This document shows positions 33,643 to 43,989 of a DNA stretch of 64,000 nucleotides, piece by piece. The stretch's first letter is position 1, and every line of letters begins with the position of its first letter. The notes beneath the pieces were generated by a model. The model did not search any database. It was not told where the DNA came from and was given only the letters and a program-made list of their open reading frames with translations. This DNA is from an uncultured Thiothrix sp. (GTDB taxonomy: Bacteria; Pseudomonadota; Gammaproteobacteria; Thiotrichales; Thiotrichaceae). The stretch spans positions 62,001 to 126,000 of the forward strand of contig NZ_CALMZC010000012.1 in the NCBI RefSeq assembly GCF_937873765.1. Reading direction: 5' to 3'. Both the position numbers and the translations under genes were made by a program.

Positions 33643-34395
33643 TTATGACTTGTTTAAGTCAACTAGCCCAATGACTTCAATTAATTTTGCCTTATAATGC
33701 CATTGTAAATCGAAATCGTACAATTTCATTGCATAAATGTGTTTATCTACAGATTGAGCCCGATAAGATGGGCGCGGGTCTTGCTTTAAAATTTGTCGAA
33801 TTAATGACTCAAGCTCCGTTCCAAGCTGGCAACTTTTTTTCTCACACTGTCGCTTAGCTTCTAGGGTAAAAACCACTTCCCACTCGCTAGCTGGCGCTTG
33901 CTCAGCAAAACCACCTTGTGCTCCCAAAATGCTGTCAGCATAAGGCAAGTAAGGCTTAATATCGAATACTGGAGTGCCATCTAATAGATCCACAGCACTC
34001 AAATGTAAACAAGTCGTTTGTCCTACAAATTCAATTTTCTCTAAACCTGCTACCGATAAACCTAAGGGATTAGGCCGGAATGTAGAACGCGTTGCAAATA
34101 CCCCTAAGCGCTTATTACCACCTAGACGTGGTGGTCTAACAGTATTCGACCATGAATCATTAAGATTAGCGTGAAACTGAAAAATCAACCAGATATGACT
34201 AAATTGCTCTAAGCCTTTAAAGGCTTCAGGCTGAGAAAAAGTGGGTAATAGTTGCAATTTTGCTTGCGCTGCCGTGACTAACCCAGATTGGCGGGGAATG
34301 CCAAACTTTTCCTTATAGCAAGATTGAATGAACCCAATCGGCTGCAGTTTCAACTCAGTCTCAGCATTTAATGATGAATATTGTCCAGTTGTCAC
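33643..34395 (-). CDS. trmO: tRNA (N6-threonylcarbamoyladenosine-37) N6-methyltransferase TrmO (TsaA/YaeB family)
   Basis: A 250-residue protein of the VirR/TsaA fold. Family motifs are LQPIGFIQSCYKEKFGIPRQ near the start, then FSHIWLIFQFH and RLGVFATRSTFRPNPLGLS. E. coli TrmO methylates t6A37 to m6t6A37 in tRNA-Thr using S-adenosylmethionine. It begins at a GTG (34393-34395), and a C-terminal extension domain is present as in the bacterial proteins. It may be cotranscribed with dacB. Confidence 0.88.
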   Translation of the reverse strand: MTTGQYSSLNAETELKLQPIGFIQSCYKEKFGIPRQSGLVTAAQAKLQLLPTFSQPEAFKGLEQFSHIWLIFQFHANLNDSWSNTVRPPRLGGNKRLGVFATRSTFRPNPLGLSVAGLEKIEFVGQTTCLHLSAVDLLDGTPVFDIKPYLPYADSILGAQGGFAEQAPASEWEVVFTLEAKRQCEKKSCQLGTELESLIRQILKQDPRPSYRAQSVDKHIYAMKLYDFDLQWHYKAKLIEVIGLVDLNKS

Positions 34396-34496
34396 GCGAG
34401 GATTGCCATGAGCCTAACAAAATTTAATAATTTGCCTGCAACTTTTGCAGTGTCACCTGCTCTACATTATTACAATAATACCAAAGGTTCAGCATC

Positions 34497-34952
34497 GTGA
34501 TTAAAAAAATACTCGGCTCAATCGCCGGCCAACTGTTTATTGTGCTGATGGCTTTAGCCATTATGTCTGCCTGTAGTCGGGGTATTAAAGCCAATGATCC
34601 CGTACCACAAGCCGCTTTAGATAAGCACTCCTGGCAACTGACTGCTATTGAGGGCAAAGCTATTCCTAATGATGCAGCTGCACCGACGTTAAAATTTGAA
34701 AATGGTCGTTTAACCGGTTTCACTGGCTGCAATCGCTTATTTGCTAGTTATCTAGCTAGCTCAACTGGAAGCTTAGCTTTAAGTGCTTTGGGAACTACTA
34801 AAATGGCCTGTATGGGAACAGGTGGAGCTTTGGAGCGGGCAGTATTGCAAGCTTTAGAAGCAGTGGACTTATATGCTTTGCCACTTGGGCAACTAAATCT
34901 GTTAGATGCGAATCACAAAATTTTACTGACTTATATTCCCGAGAAACCATAA
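34497..34952 (+). CDS. META-domain lipoprotein (HslJ-like)
   Basis: A 151-residue protein from a GTG start with AAAGG upstream. A lipoprotein signal ends IMSACSRG (lipobox cysteine near residue 26). A single META domain follows (WQLTAIEGKAIP through FENGRLTGFTGCNRLFASY). This family is secreted. HslJ of E. coli is heat-inducible and linked to novobiocin tolerance, but the molecular function is unknown. It is transcribed divergently from trmO across a 101-base gap. Confidence 0.82.
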   Translation: MIKKILGSIAGQLFIVLMALAIMSACSRGIKANDPVPQAALDKHSWQLTAIEGKAIPNDAAAPTLKFENGRLTGFTGCNRLFASYLASSTGSLALSALGTTKMACMGTGGALERAVLQALEAVDLYALPLGQLNLLDANHKILLTYIPEKP

Positions 34953-34957
34953 AACTA

Positions 34958-34993
34958 TTGCTTAATCCCCTCCAGTTAGAGGGGATCAAGCAA
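34958..34993. terminator. Convergent terminator-like stem-loop
   Basis: Arms TTGCTT-A-ATCCCCT and AGGGGAT-C-AAGCAA form 13 pairs around one mismatch and a short loop. It lies between the convergent META lipoprotein and ferredoxin genes. On the minus strand AATAGTTTTA follows, and on the plus strand ATACTTAGTTTATT, so the U-runs are weak but either direction could be served. Confidence 0.65.
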
Positions 34994-35002
34994 ATACTTA
35001 GT

Positions 35003-35272
<270 letters not shown>

Positions 35273-35336
35273 TCAAGTGGCAGACATTCTAGCAAGCTCA
35301 TGCTAGGAAGAACATTAACCCAAATCATGGTCGGAC

Positions 35337-35858
<522 letters not shown>

Positions 35859-35891
35859 TCAAAACCGCCACTTCATTAAATTAAACAATAG

Positions 35892-35908
35892 ATTGGCATG
35901 CTGCCAAT
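35892..35908. repeat. Perfect short inverted repeat upstream of coaD
   Basis: ATTGGCA-TGC-TGCCAAT gives a 7-bp stem with a three-base loop about 33 bases before the coaD start. It could be an operator or a leader hairpin of coaD. Confidence 0.6.
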
Positions 35909-35917
35909 TTGAATGTT

Positions 35918-35954
35918 GTATCATTTTTTTGTGCGGTGCACAATAAAATGATAC
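35918..35954. repeat. Long symmetric inverted repeat between coaD and the FecR-like gene
   Basis: The outer arms GTATCATTTT and AAAATGATAC (10 bp) and the inner arms GTGC and GCAC are separated by symmetric three-base internal loops and a GGT loop. No U-run follows on either strand, so it is unlikely to be a simple terminator. The 144-base gap contains nothing else recognisable. Confidence 0.7.
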
Positions 35955-36002
35955 ATACAAATCTACGCTTAGTGAGTGGCTAGCTCGTTGCCTACAACAA
36001 AC

Positions 36003-36317
36003 TTAAAACGATAGGCCTTTCCGACTCGGGCGCAGCTCCCCACCTGCATAATCAAAGCGCTTGATCTCAGCGACTTGGGCATCAGGTTTGTATTGGCCTA
36101 CTTTAAAAGAACTTCCGCCGCGAAGCATCACAATATTTCGATCTAGCATGCGTAACTGCAGGGTTGCTCCTCTCACAGTGCTGACTGTGTCATCGGCATA
36201 AATTGCATCGCCTCTCTTTAAGATGCGCATTGTTTCTCCAGGACGAATAGCTGTTACTTTGCCACGCTTTGAGAGTACCGATCCTACTGTTGAAGTTTCT
36301 AACTGTTGTTGAGCCAT
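36003..36317 (-). CDS. Small FecR-like domain protein without signal peptide
   Basis: A 104-residue protein from the ATG at 36315-36317, with AGGAG seven bases upstream. The core GKVTAIRPGETMRILKRGDA, DTVSTVRGATLQLRML and LRGGSSFKVGQY matches the FecR-type beta-sandwich seen in extracytoplasmic proteins. No signal peptide or membrane segment is visible, so it may be cytoplasmic or carried out by another route. Related folds occur as the retention module of large adhesins. The function is unknown. It is transcribed divergently from the Crp/Fnr gene. Confidence 0.65.
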   Translation of the reverse strand: MAQQQLETSTVGSVLSKRGKVTAIRPGETMRILKRGDAIYADDTVSTVRGATLQLRMLDRNIVMLRGGSSFKVGQYKPDAQVAEIKRFDYAGGELRPSRKGLSF

Positions 36318-36508
36318 AATCAAACTCCTTTTGGTTCATGGTTCCTCATAAGCATAGACTACTTAGCTAGAGATGCTTAGTTACCCCAGCGGAAATACCC
36401 TAAATACAAGCTCAATGGTGGTTCTAACCTTGCAATACCCCGACACAAGCTATTAAAAAATGGCATAATCTAAAAGAGCAGCAATTAAGAAATCGGGTCT
36501 TTTCTCTT

Positions 36509-37153
36509 ATGCTAAAAGAAATTCCTTTATTTGAAGGTTTGCCAGAACCCCAATTAGCTGAACTACTCAGCCTCACGCATGAATTTACTTATCCGCGTGG
36601 TAGTATCATCACCTCACAAGGTGAGATGAGTAATTCATTGCATATTATTTTAGAAGGCCGCCTGAAAGTTTTTGTGAATGGTTCAGAAGGCAAACAAGTC
36701 GTGCTCTCTTTCTTAGGAACTGGTGACTTTGTAGGTGAATTGAGCTTGCTCGATAATGAGCCACGTTCTGCATCAGTTTTAGCAGTAGCTAAAACACGCA
36801 CTTTGATGCTCACCCAAGAATCGTTTAATCGGTTTGTTGATAATCATCCAGAAACCTTATTGCCGATGCTGCGTGTATTAGCTAAGCGTTTGCGGGCATT
36901 GGATGAGACCATTTGCTCTTTATCGACTTTAGATGTATATGGACGGGTCGCTCGCGTACTCTTACAACAAGCGAAAGAGCATGACGAGGGGCAAATTACC
37001 CCACGTATGACGCATCAAGATATTGCAGAGATGGTAGGTTGCTCACGGGAAATGGTCAGTCGTATTTTGAAGGACTTACGTACGGGTGGTTATATCAGCA
37101 TTGACGGTCAAAAACGCATTGTTATCAACCGCAAACTGCCTTTACGCTGGTAA
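36509..37153 (+). CDS. Crp/Fnr-family transcriptional regulator
   Basis: A 214-residue protein. A cyclic-nucleotide-type beta-roll covers about residues 10-125 (GEMSNSLHIILEGRLKVFVN, GTGDFVGELSLLDNEPRSAS). A C-terminal winged helix follows with the recognition segment DIAEMVGCSREMVSRILKDL. FGELSLL-type residues suggest a ligand pocket, but the arginine-serine pair of true cAMP receptors is not exact. Fnr cysteines are absent. It overlaps the 3' end of lysA by 12 bases in convergent orientation. Its targets are unknown; the adjacent FecR-like gene is one possibility. Confidence 0.9.
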   Translation: MLKEIPLFEGLPEPQLAELLSLTHEFTYPRGSIITSQGEMSNSLHIILEGRLKVFVNGSEGKQVVLSFLGTGDFVGELSLLDNEPRSASVLAVAKTRTLMLTQESFNRFVDNHPETLLPMLRVLAKRLRALDETICSLSTLDVYGRVARVLLQQAKEHDEGQITPRMTHQDIAEMVGCSREMVSRILKDLRTGGYISIDGQKRIVINRKLPLRW

Positions 37154-38392
37154 AATGGCTTCACCACGCCATAAATCTTCGAGAGTTTCACGTTGTCTAA
37201 CGACATGAACCTTTGCACCATCCACCATCAACTCACAAGCCCGTGGGCGTGAGTTATAATTAGAAGACATCGCAAACCCATAAGCACCCGCCGAACGTAC
37301 CACTAAAATATCGCCCGCTTGGATATTCAAATCTCGATCTTTCCCTAAAAAATCGCTGGTCTCACAAATCGGTCCTACAATGTCGAAGGTTTCAACTTCA
37401 CCTGTAGTACGCGGCTGAACTGGGATAATTTCTTGCCAAGCAGAATATAAAGCGGGGCGAATTAAATCATTCATCGCGGCATCTACAATGGCAAAATTCT
37501 TATAGTCAGAATGTTTTAGATACTCAACCTTAGTAACTAAAATGCCAGAATTTGCGGCAATGGTTCGACCCGGCTCTACAACAATTTCGTATTTTTTTAG
37601 ACGCCCATCAGTAAATAGCTGACGCATATAATCAGCCGGCTCAGGTGGCTGCTCATCGTAATAACGTACCCCTAAACCACCACCTAAATCTAAATGATGG
37701 ATGTGAATCCCTTGCTGCTCTAAACGTGCTGCTAAAGCTAATAAACGATCTAAGGCATCCATAAACGGCGAAAGCGTTAACAGCTGCGAGCCAATATGAC
37801 AATCGATACCCTGTACACTAATATTTGGCAAATCAGCAGCATGCCGATACACAGCTTCAGCATTATCAATGCTAATGCCAAATTTATTTTCTTTTAAACC
37901 GGTTGAAATATAAGGATGTGTCTGTGCATCGACATCAGGATTAATCCGTAGCGAAATAGGCGCAATCTTGCCCATATCAGCGGCGATGACTTGAATACGT
38001 TCTAACTCCGCCTCGGACTCGATATTAAAGCAGCGAATCCCAACCTCAAGCGCATAGCGAATTTCCAAATGCGTTTTGCCAACACCAGAAAATACAATTT
38101 TATTCGCCGCTCCACCCGCAGTGAGCACCCGGTCTAACTCACCGCGCGAGACAATATCAAAACCCGATCCCAAACGCGCGAATAAATTTAAAATTGCTAA
38201 ATTTGAGTTAGCTTTAACGGCATAACACACTAAATGCTGCTGCTCACCAAAAGCATCATTAAACGCATGCCAATGCCGCTCTAAAGTAGCACGTGAATAG
38301 ACATAACAAGGTGTGCCGTATTCTTTAGCTAAACTAGCGACTGAAACTTCTTCAGCGAACAATTCGCCATCACGATAATTGAAATAATCCAT
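37142..38392 (-). CDS. lysA: Diaminopimelate decarboxylase
   Basis: A 416-residue PLP enzyme for the last step of lysine synthesis. The PLP lysine is in CYAVKANSNLAIL, the phosphate-binding glycine block is HLDLGGGLGVRY, and the active-site CETSDFLGKDR is present. The ATG overlaps the lptM stop (TAATG), so translation is coupled. In many gammaproteobacteria lptM-lysA is followed by dapF, which is not here. Confidence 0.96.
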   Translation of the reverse strand: MDYFNYRDGELFAEEVSVASLAKEYGTPCYVYSRATLERHWHAFNDAFGEQQHLVCYAVKANSNLAILNLFARLGSGFDIVSRGELDRVLTAGGAANKIVFSGVGKTHLEIRYALEVGIRCFNIESEAELERIQVIAADMGKIAPISLRINPDVDAQTHPYISTGLKENKFGISIDNAEAVYRHAADLPNISVQGIDCHIGSQLLTLSPFMDALDRLLALAARLEQQGIHIHHLDLGGGLGVRYYDEQPPEPADYMRQLFTDGRLKKYEIVVEPGRTIAANSGILVTKVEYLKHSDYKNFAIVDAAMNDLIRPALYSAWQEIIPVQPRTTGEVETFDIVGPICETSDFLGKDRDLNIQAGDILVVRSAGAYGFAMSSNYNSRPRACELMVDGAKVHVVRQRETLEDLWRGEAILPA

Positions 38393-38556
38393 TACTGCTT
38401 TTTCTCAATTTGTTGTTTTTGCGGAGCTTGGTCTGCATTGACGACTGACTGCTTAGCTGCTACTTGATCCGGTAAATAGAGTGGACCTTTATTTCCGCAA
38501 GCACTTAAACCTATCAGCACACAAAAGCCTAAACTTAAGCTAATTAACGGCTTCAC
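38392..38556 (-). CDS. lptM: LPS translocon maturation chaperone LptM (YifL-like lipoprotein)
   Basis: A 54-residue lipoprotein. It starts at a GTG (38554-38556) overlapping the nadC stop as GTGA and ends in a TAA overlapping the lysA start. The signal peptide ends GLSAC, followed by [11 protein letters not shown], the defining CGxKGPLYxP motif. In E. coli LptM helps LptD acquire native disulfides. Position next to lysA is also conserved. Confidence 0.92.
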   Translation of the reverse strand: MKPLISLSLGFCVLIGLSACGNKGPLYLPDQVAAKQSVVNADQAPQKQQIEKKQ

Positions 38557-39404
38557 GCTTTAAAATCCTGCAACTCAAAACGCATCGATAAATCCACCGC
38601 GCGCACATGCTTAGTGATACCACCAACCGATATGAAATCTACCCCAGTTTCCGCAATCGTCTTCACAGTCTCCAAATTGACACCGCCCGATGCTTCTAAA
38701 GGAATGCGGCCTGCCGTGATTTTTACGGCTTCACGCAGCAGTTCCATAGGATAATCGTCTAGCATAATAATATCTGCTTGCGCCGCAGTCGCCTCCGCTA
38801 ATTCTTTTAAACCTTCCGTTTCCACTTCAACTTTAAGCGTAGGATGTAAACGGCGGGCTTGTGCCACCGCTGCAGTAATCGACCCAGCCGCCATAATATG
38901 ATTTTCTTTCACTAAGACACGATCATACAAGCCAATGCGATGGTTGACCCCACCGCCACAACGCACTGCATATTTCTGTGCATTACGTAAACCGGGCAGA
39001 GTTTTACGTGTGTCCAAAATACGACAGCTCGTATGCGCAATTAGATCTACATAACGGCGGGTAGCAGTCGCTGTGCCAGAGAGCGTTTGCAGGAAATTCA
39101 AAGCACTACGTTCGGCAGTGAGCATACCGCGAGCATTGCCTTTAATATGGCAGAGGATATCATTGGCTTTGACTTGATCCCCATCTTGGAAATGCCAAGT
39201 GATTTGAATAGTAGGATTAACTTGGTGGAAGACCTCATCAAACCAAGCAATCCCACAAATAATCGCATCCTCACGGGTGATAACCGTGGCACGGGAAATC
39301 GTATCGGGAGCAATTAAATCAGCAGTGACATCGCCACTACCAAGATCTTCAGCTAAGGCAATTCTTACCGACTCAGCCATTTCAGCAGGATTTGGAGTAT
39401 TCAT
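38553..39404 (-). CDS. nadC: Nicotinate-nucleotide pyrophosphorylase (carboxylating)
   Basis: A 283-residue quinolinate phosphoribosyltransferase (quinolinate + PRPP to nicotinate mononucleotide + CO2) in NAD synthesis. Motifs include [38 protein letters not shown] and VEVETEGL. The ATG at 39402-39404 is preferred. A start 17 codons earlier would lie inside the terminator hairpin at 39441-39470. It is the first gene of nadC-lptM-lysA. Confidence 0.95.
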   Translation of the reverse strand: MNTPNPAEMAESVRIALAEDLGSGDVTADLIAPDTISRATVITREDAIICGIAWFDEVFHQVNPTIQITWHFQDGDQVKANDILCHIKGNARGMLTAERSALNFLQTLSGTATATRRYVDLIAHTSCRILDTRKTLPGLRNAQKYAVRCGGGVNHRIGLYDRVLVKENHIMAAGSITAAVAQARRLHPTLKVEVETEGLKELAEATAAQADIIMLDDYPMELLREAVKITAGRIPLEASGGVNLETVKTIAETGVDFISVGGITKHVRAVDLSMRFELQDFKA

Positions 39405-39430
39405 AGATAAGGTATTTTGCGCGTTTGCAA

Positions 39431-39470
39431 TCCAAATAAAAACGGGAAATAGCATACACTATTTCCCGTT
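39431..39470 (-). terminator. Intrinsic terminator of sqr
   Basis: A perfect 12-bp stem (AACGGGAAATAG/CTATTTCCCGTT, six-base loop, 39441-39470) is followed on the minus strand by TTTATTTGG, after the TTT run closing the stem. It lies 40 bases downstream of the sqr stop and separates it from nadC. Confidence 0.9.
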
Positions 39471-39510
39471 GCAAAAGCCCAGACTCCTGATTCTGGATTC
39501 GCTTGCGTTC

Positions 39511-40785
<1,275 letters not shown>

Positions 40786-40804
40786 TTAACTCTCCTAGAC
40801 TTAC

Positions 40805-40837
40805 AGTTACCACACCCCTCTCAAAAGTAGGGTAACT
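40805..40837. promoter_or_regulatory. Inverted repeat in the sqr upstream region
   Basis: Arms AGTTACC and GGTAACT (7 bp) enclose a 19-base loop, 22 bases before the sqr start. It could be a leader hairpin or operator. Further upstream, TTGACG and TCTTAT with 17-base spacing (minus strand, roughly 40860-40890) are a weak promoter candidate. The rest of the 223-base gap must also hold the cca promoter, which I cannot place. Confidence 0.4.
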
Positions 40838-41005
40838 AGACTCCAATCATAAGTATTGAACTTTCCCAAGCACTTCGATAAGACCATAAACACCTAGGAG
40901 CGTCAACGTAATAAAAGGAATAAGTTGCAATCCATCAAGTAAATACTGTTCAGTGCTGTATATCCTCATGCTATGCTTTCATAAGACTCGTTAAAACAGT
41001 AAATA

Positions 41006-42253
41006 ATGCACAAATTACAATACTACTTAGTAGGTGGAGCTGTCCGTGATCGCTTGTTAGGCCGTCCTATTAAGGATCGAGACTGGGTTGTCACTGGCGC
41101 TACTCCAGCAGACATGCAAGCCTTAGGTTTTCGCCCTGTTGGTAAAGATTTTCCAGTTTTTTTGCATCCTGAAACGCATGAAGAATACGCACTAGCACGC
41201 ACTGAGCGTAAAACAGCTAAGGGTTATCATGGTTTTGCATTTTACACTGACCCTAGCATTACCTTAGTCGAGGACTTGCAACGACGTGATCTAACTATTA
41301 ATGCTTTGGCCGAAACAGCGGAGGGAGAGATTATTGACCCCTATGGTGGACAGGCTGACCTTGAACAACGTATTTTACGCCATGTGTCTCCTGCCTTTGC
41401 TGAAGATCCCGTACGAATTTTGCGAGTAGCCCGGTTTCATGCCCGTTATGCACACTATGGTTTTACCATTGCTGCAGAAACTTTAGAGCTAATGCGTTCG
41501 ATGATAGCAGCAGGTGAGGTTGATAGCTTGGTGCCAGAACGTGTTTGGCAGGAACTAGAACAAGCATTAACAGAACCTAACCCAGAATGCTTTATTCAAA
41601 CCTTACGCGATTGTGGTGCTTTAAAAGTCCTATTTCCAGAGCTTGAGCGTTTGTTTGGTGTACCACAATCCGCTCAGCATCACCCAGAAGTTGATACCGG
41701 TATTCATACTTTGATGGTTCTACAACACGCCACTCAGTTGAGCAACTCAAGCGCGGTTCGCTTTGCAGCCTTAACTCATGACTTGGGCAAAGGTTTAACT
41801 CCGCCAGATATTTTGCCTAGTCATTATGGACATGAAGAACGTAGCTATGCTTTAGTTCGTGAACTTTGCCAACGTTATCACGCCCCTAAAGCTTTCCAAC
41901 AATTAGCCGAACTGAATGCACGCTATCACACCCATATTCATAGAGCCTTTGAGCAGCAAGCGAAGACTTGTGTCAATGTATTAGAAAGCTGTGATGCTTT
42001 CCGGAAACCTGAACGCTTTGAAGATTTATTGATTGCTTGCCAAGCGGATAGCCAAGGCAGGTTAGGTTTTGAGCAGCGGCCCTATCCACAAGCCGATTTT
42101 TTCCGTACTGTTTTACGATCCTGCCAAGCAGTGAATGTGCACGCGATTATCCAGCAGGGCTATCAAGGTGAGCAAATTCGTGAACACTTACATCGTGAAC
42201 GGATTAGTGCCACTCAACAAGTGATTCGAGACTTCAAAGCACAAGGCTCTTGA
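41006..42253 (+). CDS. cca: CCA-adding enzyme (multifunctional CCA protein)
   Basis: A 415-residue class II tRNA nucleotidyltransferase. The catalytic head is VGGAVRDRLLGRPIKDRDWVV, followed by the RRDLTINAL and EDPVRILRVARF motifs. A C-terminal HD domain (FAALTHDLGKG) is present, as in the E. coli-type enzyme with phosphatase activity. All four tRNAs in this window already encode CCA, so repair is the likely role for them. Confidence 0.95.
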   Translation: MHKLQYYLVGGAVRDRLLGRPIKDRDWVVTGATPADMQALGFRPVGKDFPVFLHPETHEEYALARTERKTAKGYHGFAFYTDPSITLVEDLQRRDLTINALAETAEGEIIDPYGGQADLEQRILRHVSPAFAEDPVRILRVARFHARYAHYGFTIAAETLELMRSMIAAGEVDSLVPERVWQELEQALTEPNPECFIQTLRDCGALKVLFPELERLFGVPQSAQHHPEVDTGIHTLMVLQHATQLSNSSAVRFAALTHDLGKGLTPPDILPSHYGHEERSYALVRELCQRYHAPKAFQQLAELNARYHTHIHRAFEQQAKTCVNVLESCDAFRKPERFEDLLIACQADSQGRLGFEQRPYPQADFFRTVLRSCQAVNVHAIIQQGYQGEQIREHLHRERISATQQVIRDFKAQGS

Positions 42254-42277
42254 TAAGCTTGTTAATAAACCCCATAT
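42249..42277 (+). promoter_or_regulatory. Sigma32-type heat-shock promoter of hspQ
   Basis: CTTGATA (42249-42255) and CCCCATAT (42270-42277) are 14 bases apart. The sigma32 consensus is CTTGAAA, 13-15 bases, CCCCATnT. The -35 element overlaps the TGA stop of cca, and hspQ begins 42 bases after the -10. Confidence 0.68.
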
Positions 42278-42318
42278 TTAGTTTATTAGCTCGTGTTTGG
42301 TGAAGGACTATCCTAGAA

Positions 42319-42636
42319 ATGCATAAGAAAGCAGATTTTGCCATCGGTCAAATCATTCAGCATCGCCTGTTTAATTATCGTGGTGTTGTCTTCGACGTCG
42401 ACGCTGAATTTCAAGGCTCTGAAGAGTGGTATGAGAAAAATGCCAATACTGGTACACCACCCAAAAATGAGCCTTGGTATCACGTTTTGATAGATGAGGA
42501 TGGGCGAGTTGCTTATGTAGCTCAACGCAATTTAGCAGCAGATCATTCTAATGAGCCAATTGAGCATCCTCTACTCACTAATTTCTTTGCGGGTTATGAC
42601 CAAGGTCAGTACCAAACCCGCTATCTGCTTAACTAA
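42319..42636 (+). CDS. hspQ: Heat shock protein HspQ
   Basis: A 105-residue YccV/HspQ-family protein. Family blocks are KADFAIGQIIQHRLFNYRGV, FDVDAEFQGSEEWYE and PWYHVLIDEDGRVAYVAQRN. In enterobacteria HspQ is heat-induced and acts as a Lon specificity enhancer or DnaA-related factor. AAGGA lies about 11 bases before the ATG and can pair with TCCT three bases downstream (42304-42314). Confidence 0.92.
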   Translation: MHKKADFAIGQIIQHRLFNYRGVVFDVDAEFQGSEEWYEKNANTGTPPKNEPWYHVLIDEDGRVAYVAQRNLAADHSNEPIEHPLLTNFFAGYDQGQYQTRYLLN

Positions 42637-42641
42637 TCAGT

Positions 42642-43361
42642 ATGGATCTCACTTGGCTTAGCCAATTCCAACAACAGATTGATGTCTTGCTTGGCCAGTC
42701 TCAATACCTTGCAGCTTTCGCCATTGGCCTGTTTAGTGGTGTACATTGTTTAGGGATGTGTGGAGGTTTAATTAGTGCAGTGGGTTTTACTCGCCAAGCC
42801 AATCACCAAAGCTTTCCTATATTACTCGCCTATAACTTAGGAAGAATTAGTAGTTATGCCCTAGCGGGGGCTTTAGCTGGTGGTTTAGGTGCTGCCGCTT
42901 TATCTTTAACCGGTTTACACGCAGCCCAACAAGTGCTTTATTTGTTTGCTGCACTGTTTATGATCGCTTTAGGTCTCTACCTAGCAGGTATTTGGCGTGG
43001 AATTGCGCAACTAGAACGGGGTGGAGCTATTTTCTGGCGCAAGTTAGAGCCATTCAGTCGACGTTTTATTCCTATCCAAACCCCCTTGCAGGCGCTGCCC
43101 TTCGGGATGATTTGGGGCTGGCTACCTTGTGGTTTAGTTTATACCATTCTAATTTGGAGTTTATCTGCAGGTAGTGCTGTCAATGGCTTATTGTTGATGT
43201 TAGCTTTTGGACTGGGTACTTTGCCTAATCTGCTGTTGATGGGGATCGCTGCTAGTCGATTGAATCAACTCATTCGCAAACCTGTTACTCGTTTAATAGC
43301 AGGCTTAATCGTAAGTTCATTTGGTCTAATCATGCTGGCACGCTTGGGGATCAGATTTTAG
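42642..43361 (+). CDS. SafE/TauE-DsbD-like membrane transporter (UreH domain)
   Basis: A 239-residue protein with about six hydrophobic segments. The first includes GLFSGVHCLGMCGGLISA, and a later one reads GMIWGWLPCGLVYTILIW. The paired Gly-Cys/Pro-Cys motifs are typical of the DsbD_2/UreH group, often annotated as sulfite exporter TauE/SafE-like, whose members carry copper, sulfur compounds or thiol electrons. The substrate is not evident. It converges on, and shares stop-codon bases with, a thioredoxin-like gene, which favours a thiol-redox or metal role. Confidence 0.75.
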   Translation: MDLTWLSQFQQQIDVLLGQSQYLAAFAIGLFSGVHCLGMCGGLISAVGFTRQANHQSFPILLAYNLGRISSYALAGALAGGLGAAALSLTGLHAAQQVLYLFAALFMIALGLYLAGIWRGIAQLERGGAIFWRKLEPFSRRFIPIQTPLQALPFGMIWGWLPCGLVYTILIWSLSAGSAVNGLLLMLAFGLGTLPNLLLMGIAASRLNQLIRKPVTRLIAGLIVSSFGLIMLARLGIRF

Positions 43362-43891
43362 TTGAAATTTTCGGTAACCCATAACCGGAGACGTAAGCCC
43401 CAACTGGTACTCGCGCCCACTTCACGAAAGCTAATTGAGCCTTCGCTGTCTAATACATAACTGGTAGGCACACCTACCACACCATATTGACGAGCCAATT
43501 CGCCGTCATTATCGACAATCGTGATCCAGTCACTGATACCCTTGCGCTCCATATAACGTTTGACTTCTTCAGCTTCACCTGAAGAGTAAGCCACTGTTAT
43601 CAATGGCCAACCTGCCTTAATCACACTATTGATGCTGCCCTGCTCCATTTCACAAATGGGACACCATGAAGCCCAAAAATGTAGCAACATAGGTTTACCG
43701 CGATAGGCAGCCAGTGAAACTTCTTGTCCCTGCAAATCAATTTCATTGAAGGCTGGCGCTTCACCTACGATTAAAGTGCGTTGTTGCCAAGCCCGCACAC
43801 CAAAAATCAGTACTAGCACAATCGCTAGCTCAATCCCCCATTTCACCCAACGCCTAGAGCGCTTTACTGGGACGCTTTGTGTTCCAATCAC
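43358..43891 (-). CDS. Membrane-anchored thioredoxin-like protein (ScsD/TlpA family)
   Basis: A 177-residue protein with one N-terminal membrane anchor (about residues 16-30) and a periplasmic thioredoxin fold. The active-site CPIC lies in LHFWASWCPICEMEQGSI, and a cis-proline region is at GVVGVPTSYVLD. ScsD-type proteins act in periplasmic disulfide or copper-stress pathways. It shares the bases TTAG with the opposing gene's stop. Confidence 0.82.
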   Translation of the reverse strand: MIGTQSVPVKRSRRWVKWGIELAIVLVLIFGVRAWQQRTLIVGEAPAFNEIDLQGQEVSLAAYRGKPMLLHFWASWCPICEMEQGSINSVIKAGWPLITVAYSSGEAEEVKRYMERKGISDWITIVDNDGELARQYGVVGVPTSYVLDSEGSISFREVGASTSWGLRLRLWVTENFN

Positions 43892-43989
43892 TTAGTTATT
43901 CCTAGCTACCAATCAATGGGTCAGACTTTAACTTAGGGTGTTTAGTTGCACTAAGTTCCAAGCTCGACTAGTTTAACGTGAATCAATAG

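Noticed and set aside
35927..35941. GTGCGGT, the core of the Haemophilus DNA uptake sequence, inside the inverted repeat.
   Set aside because: The full AAGTGCGGT is not present, the organism is not a Pasteurellacean, and I noticed no other copies in the window. The match is a by-product of the palindrome.
38553..39455. A longer nadC beginning 17 codons upstream.
   Set aside because: Those codons lie within the intrinsic terminator hairpin of sqr, and the family normally starts near the ATG at 39404.
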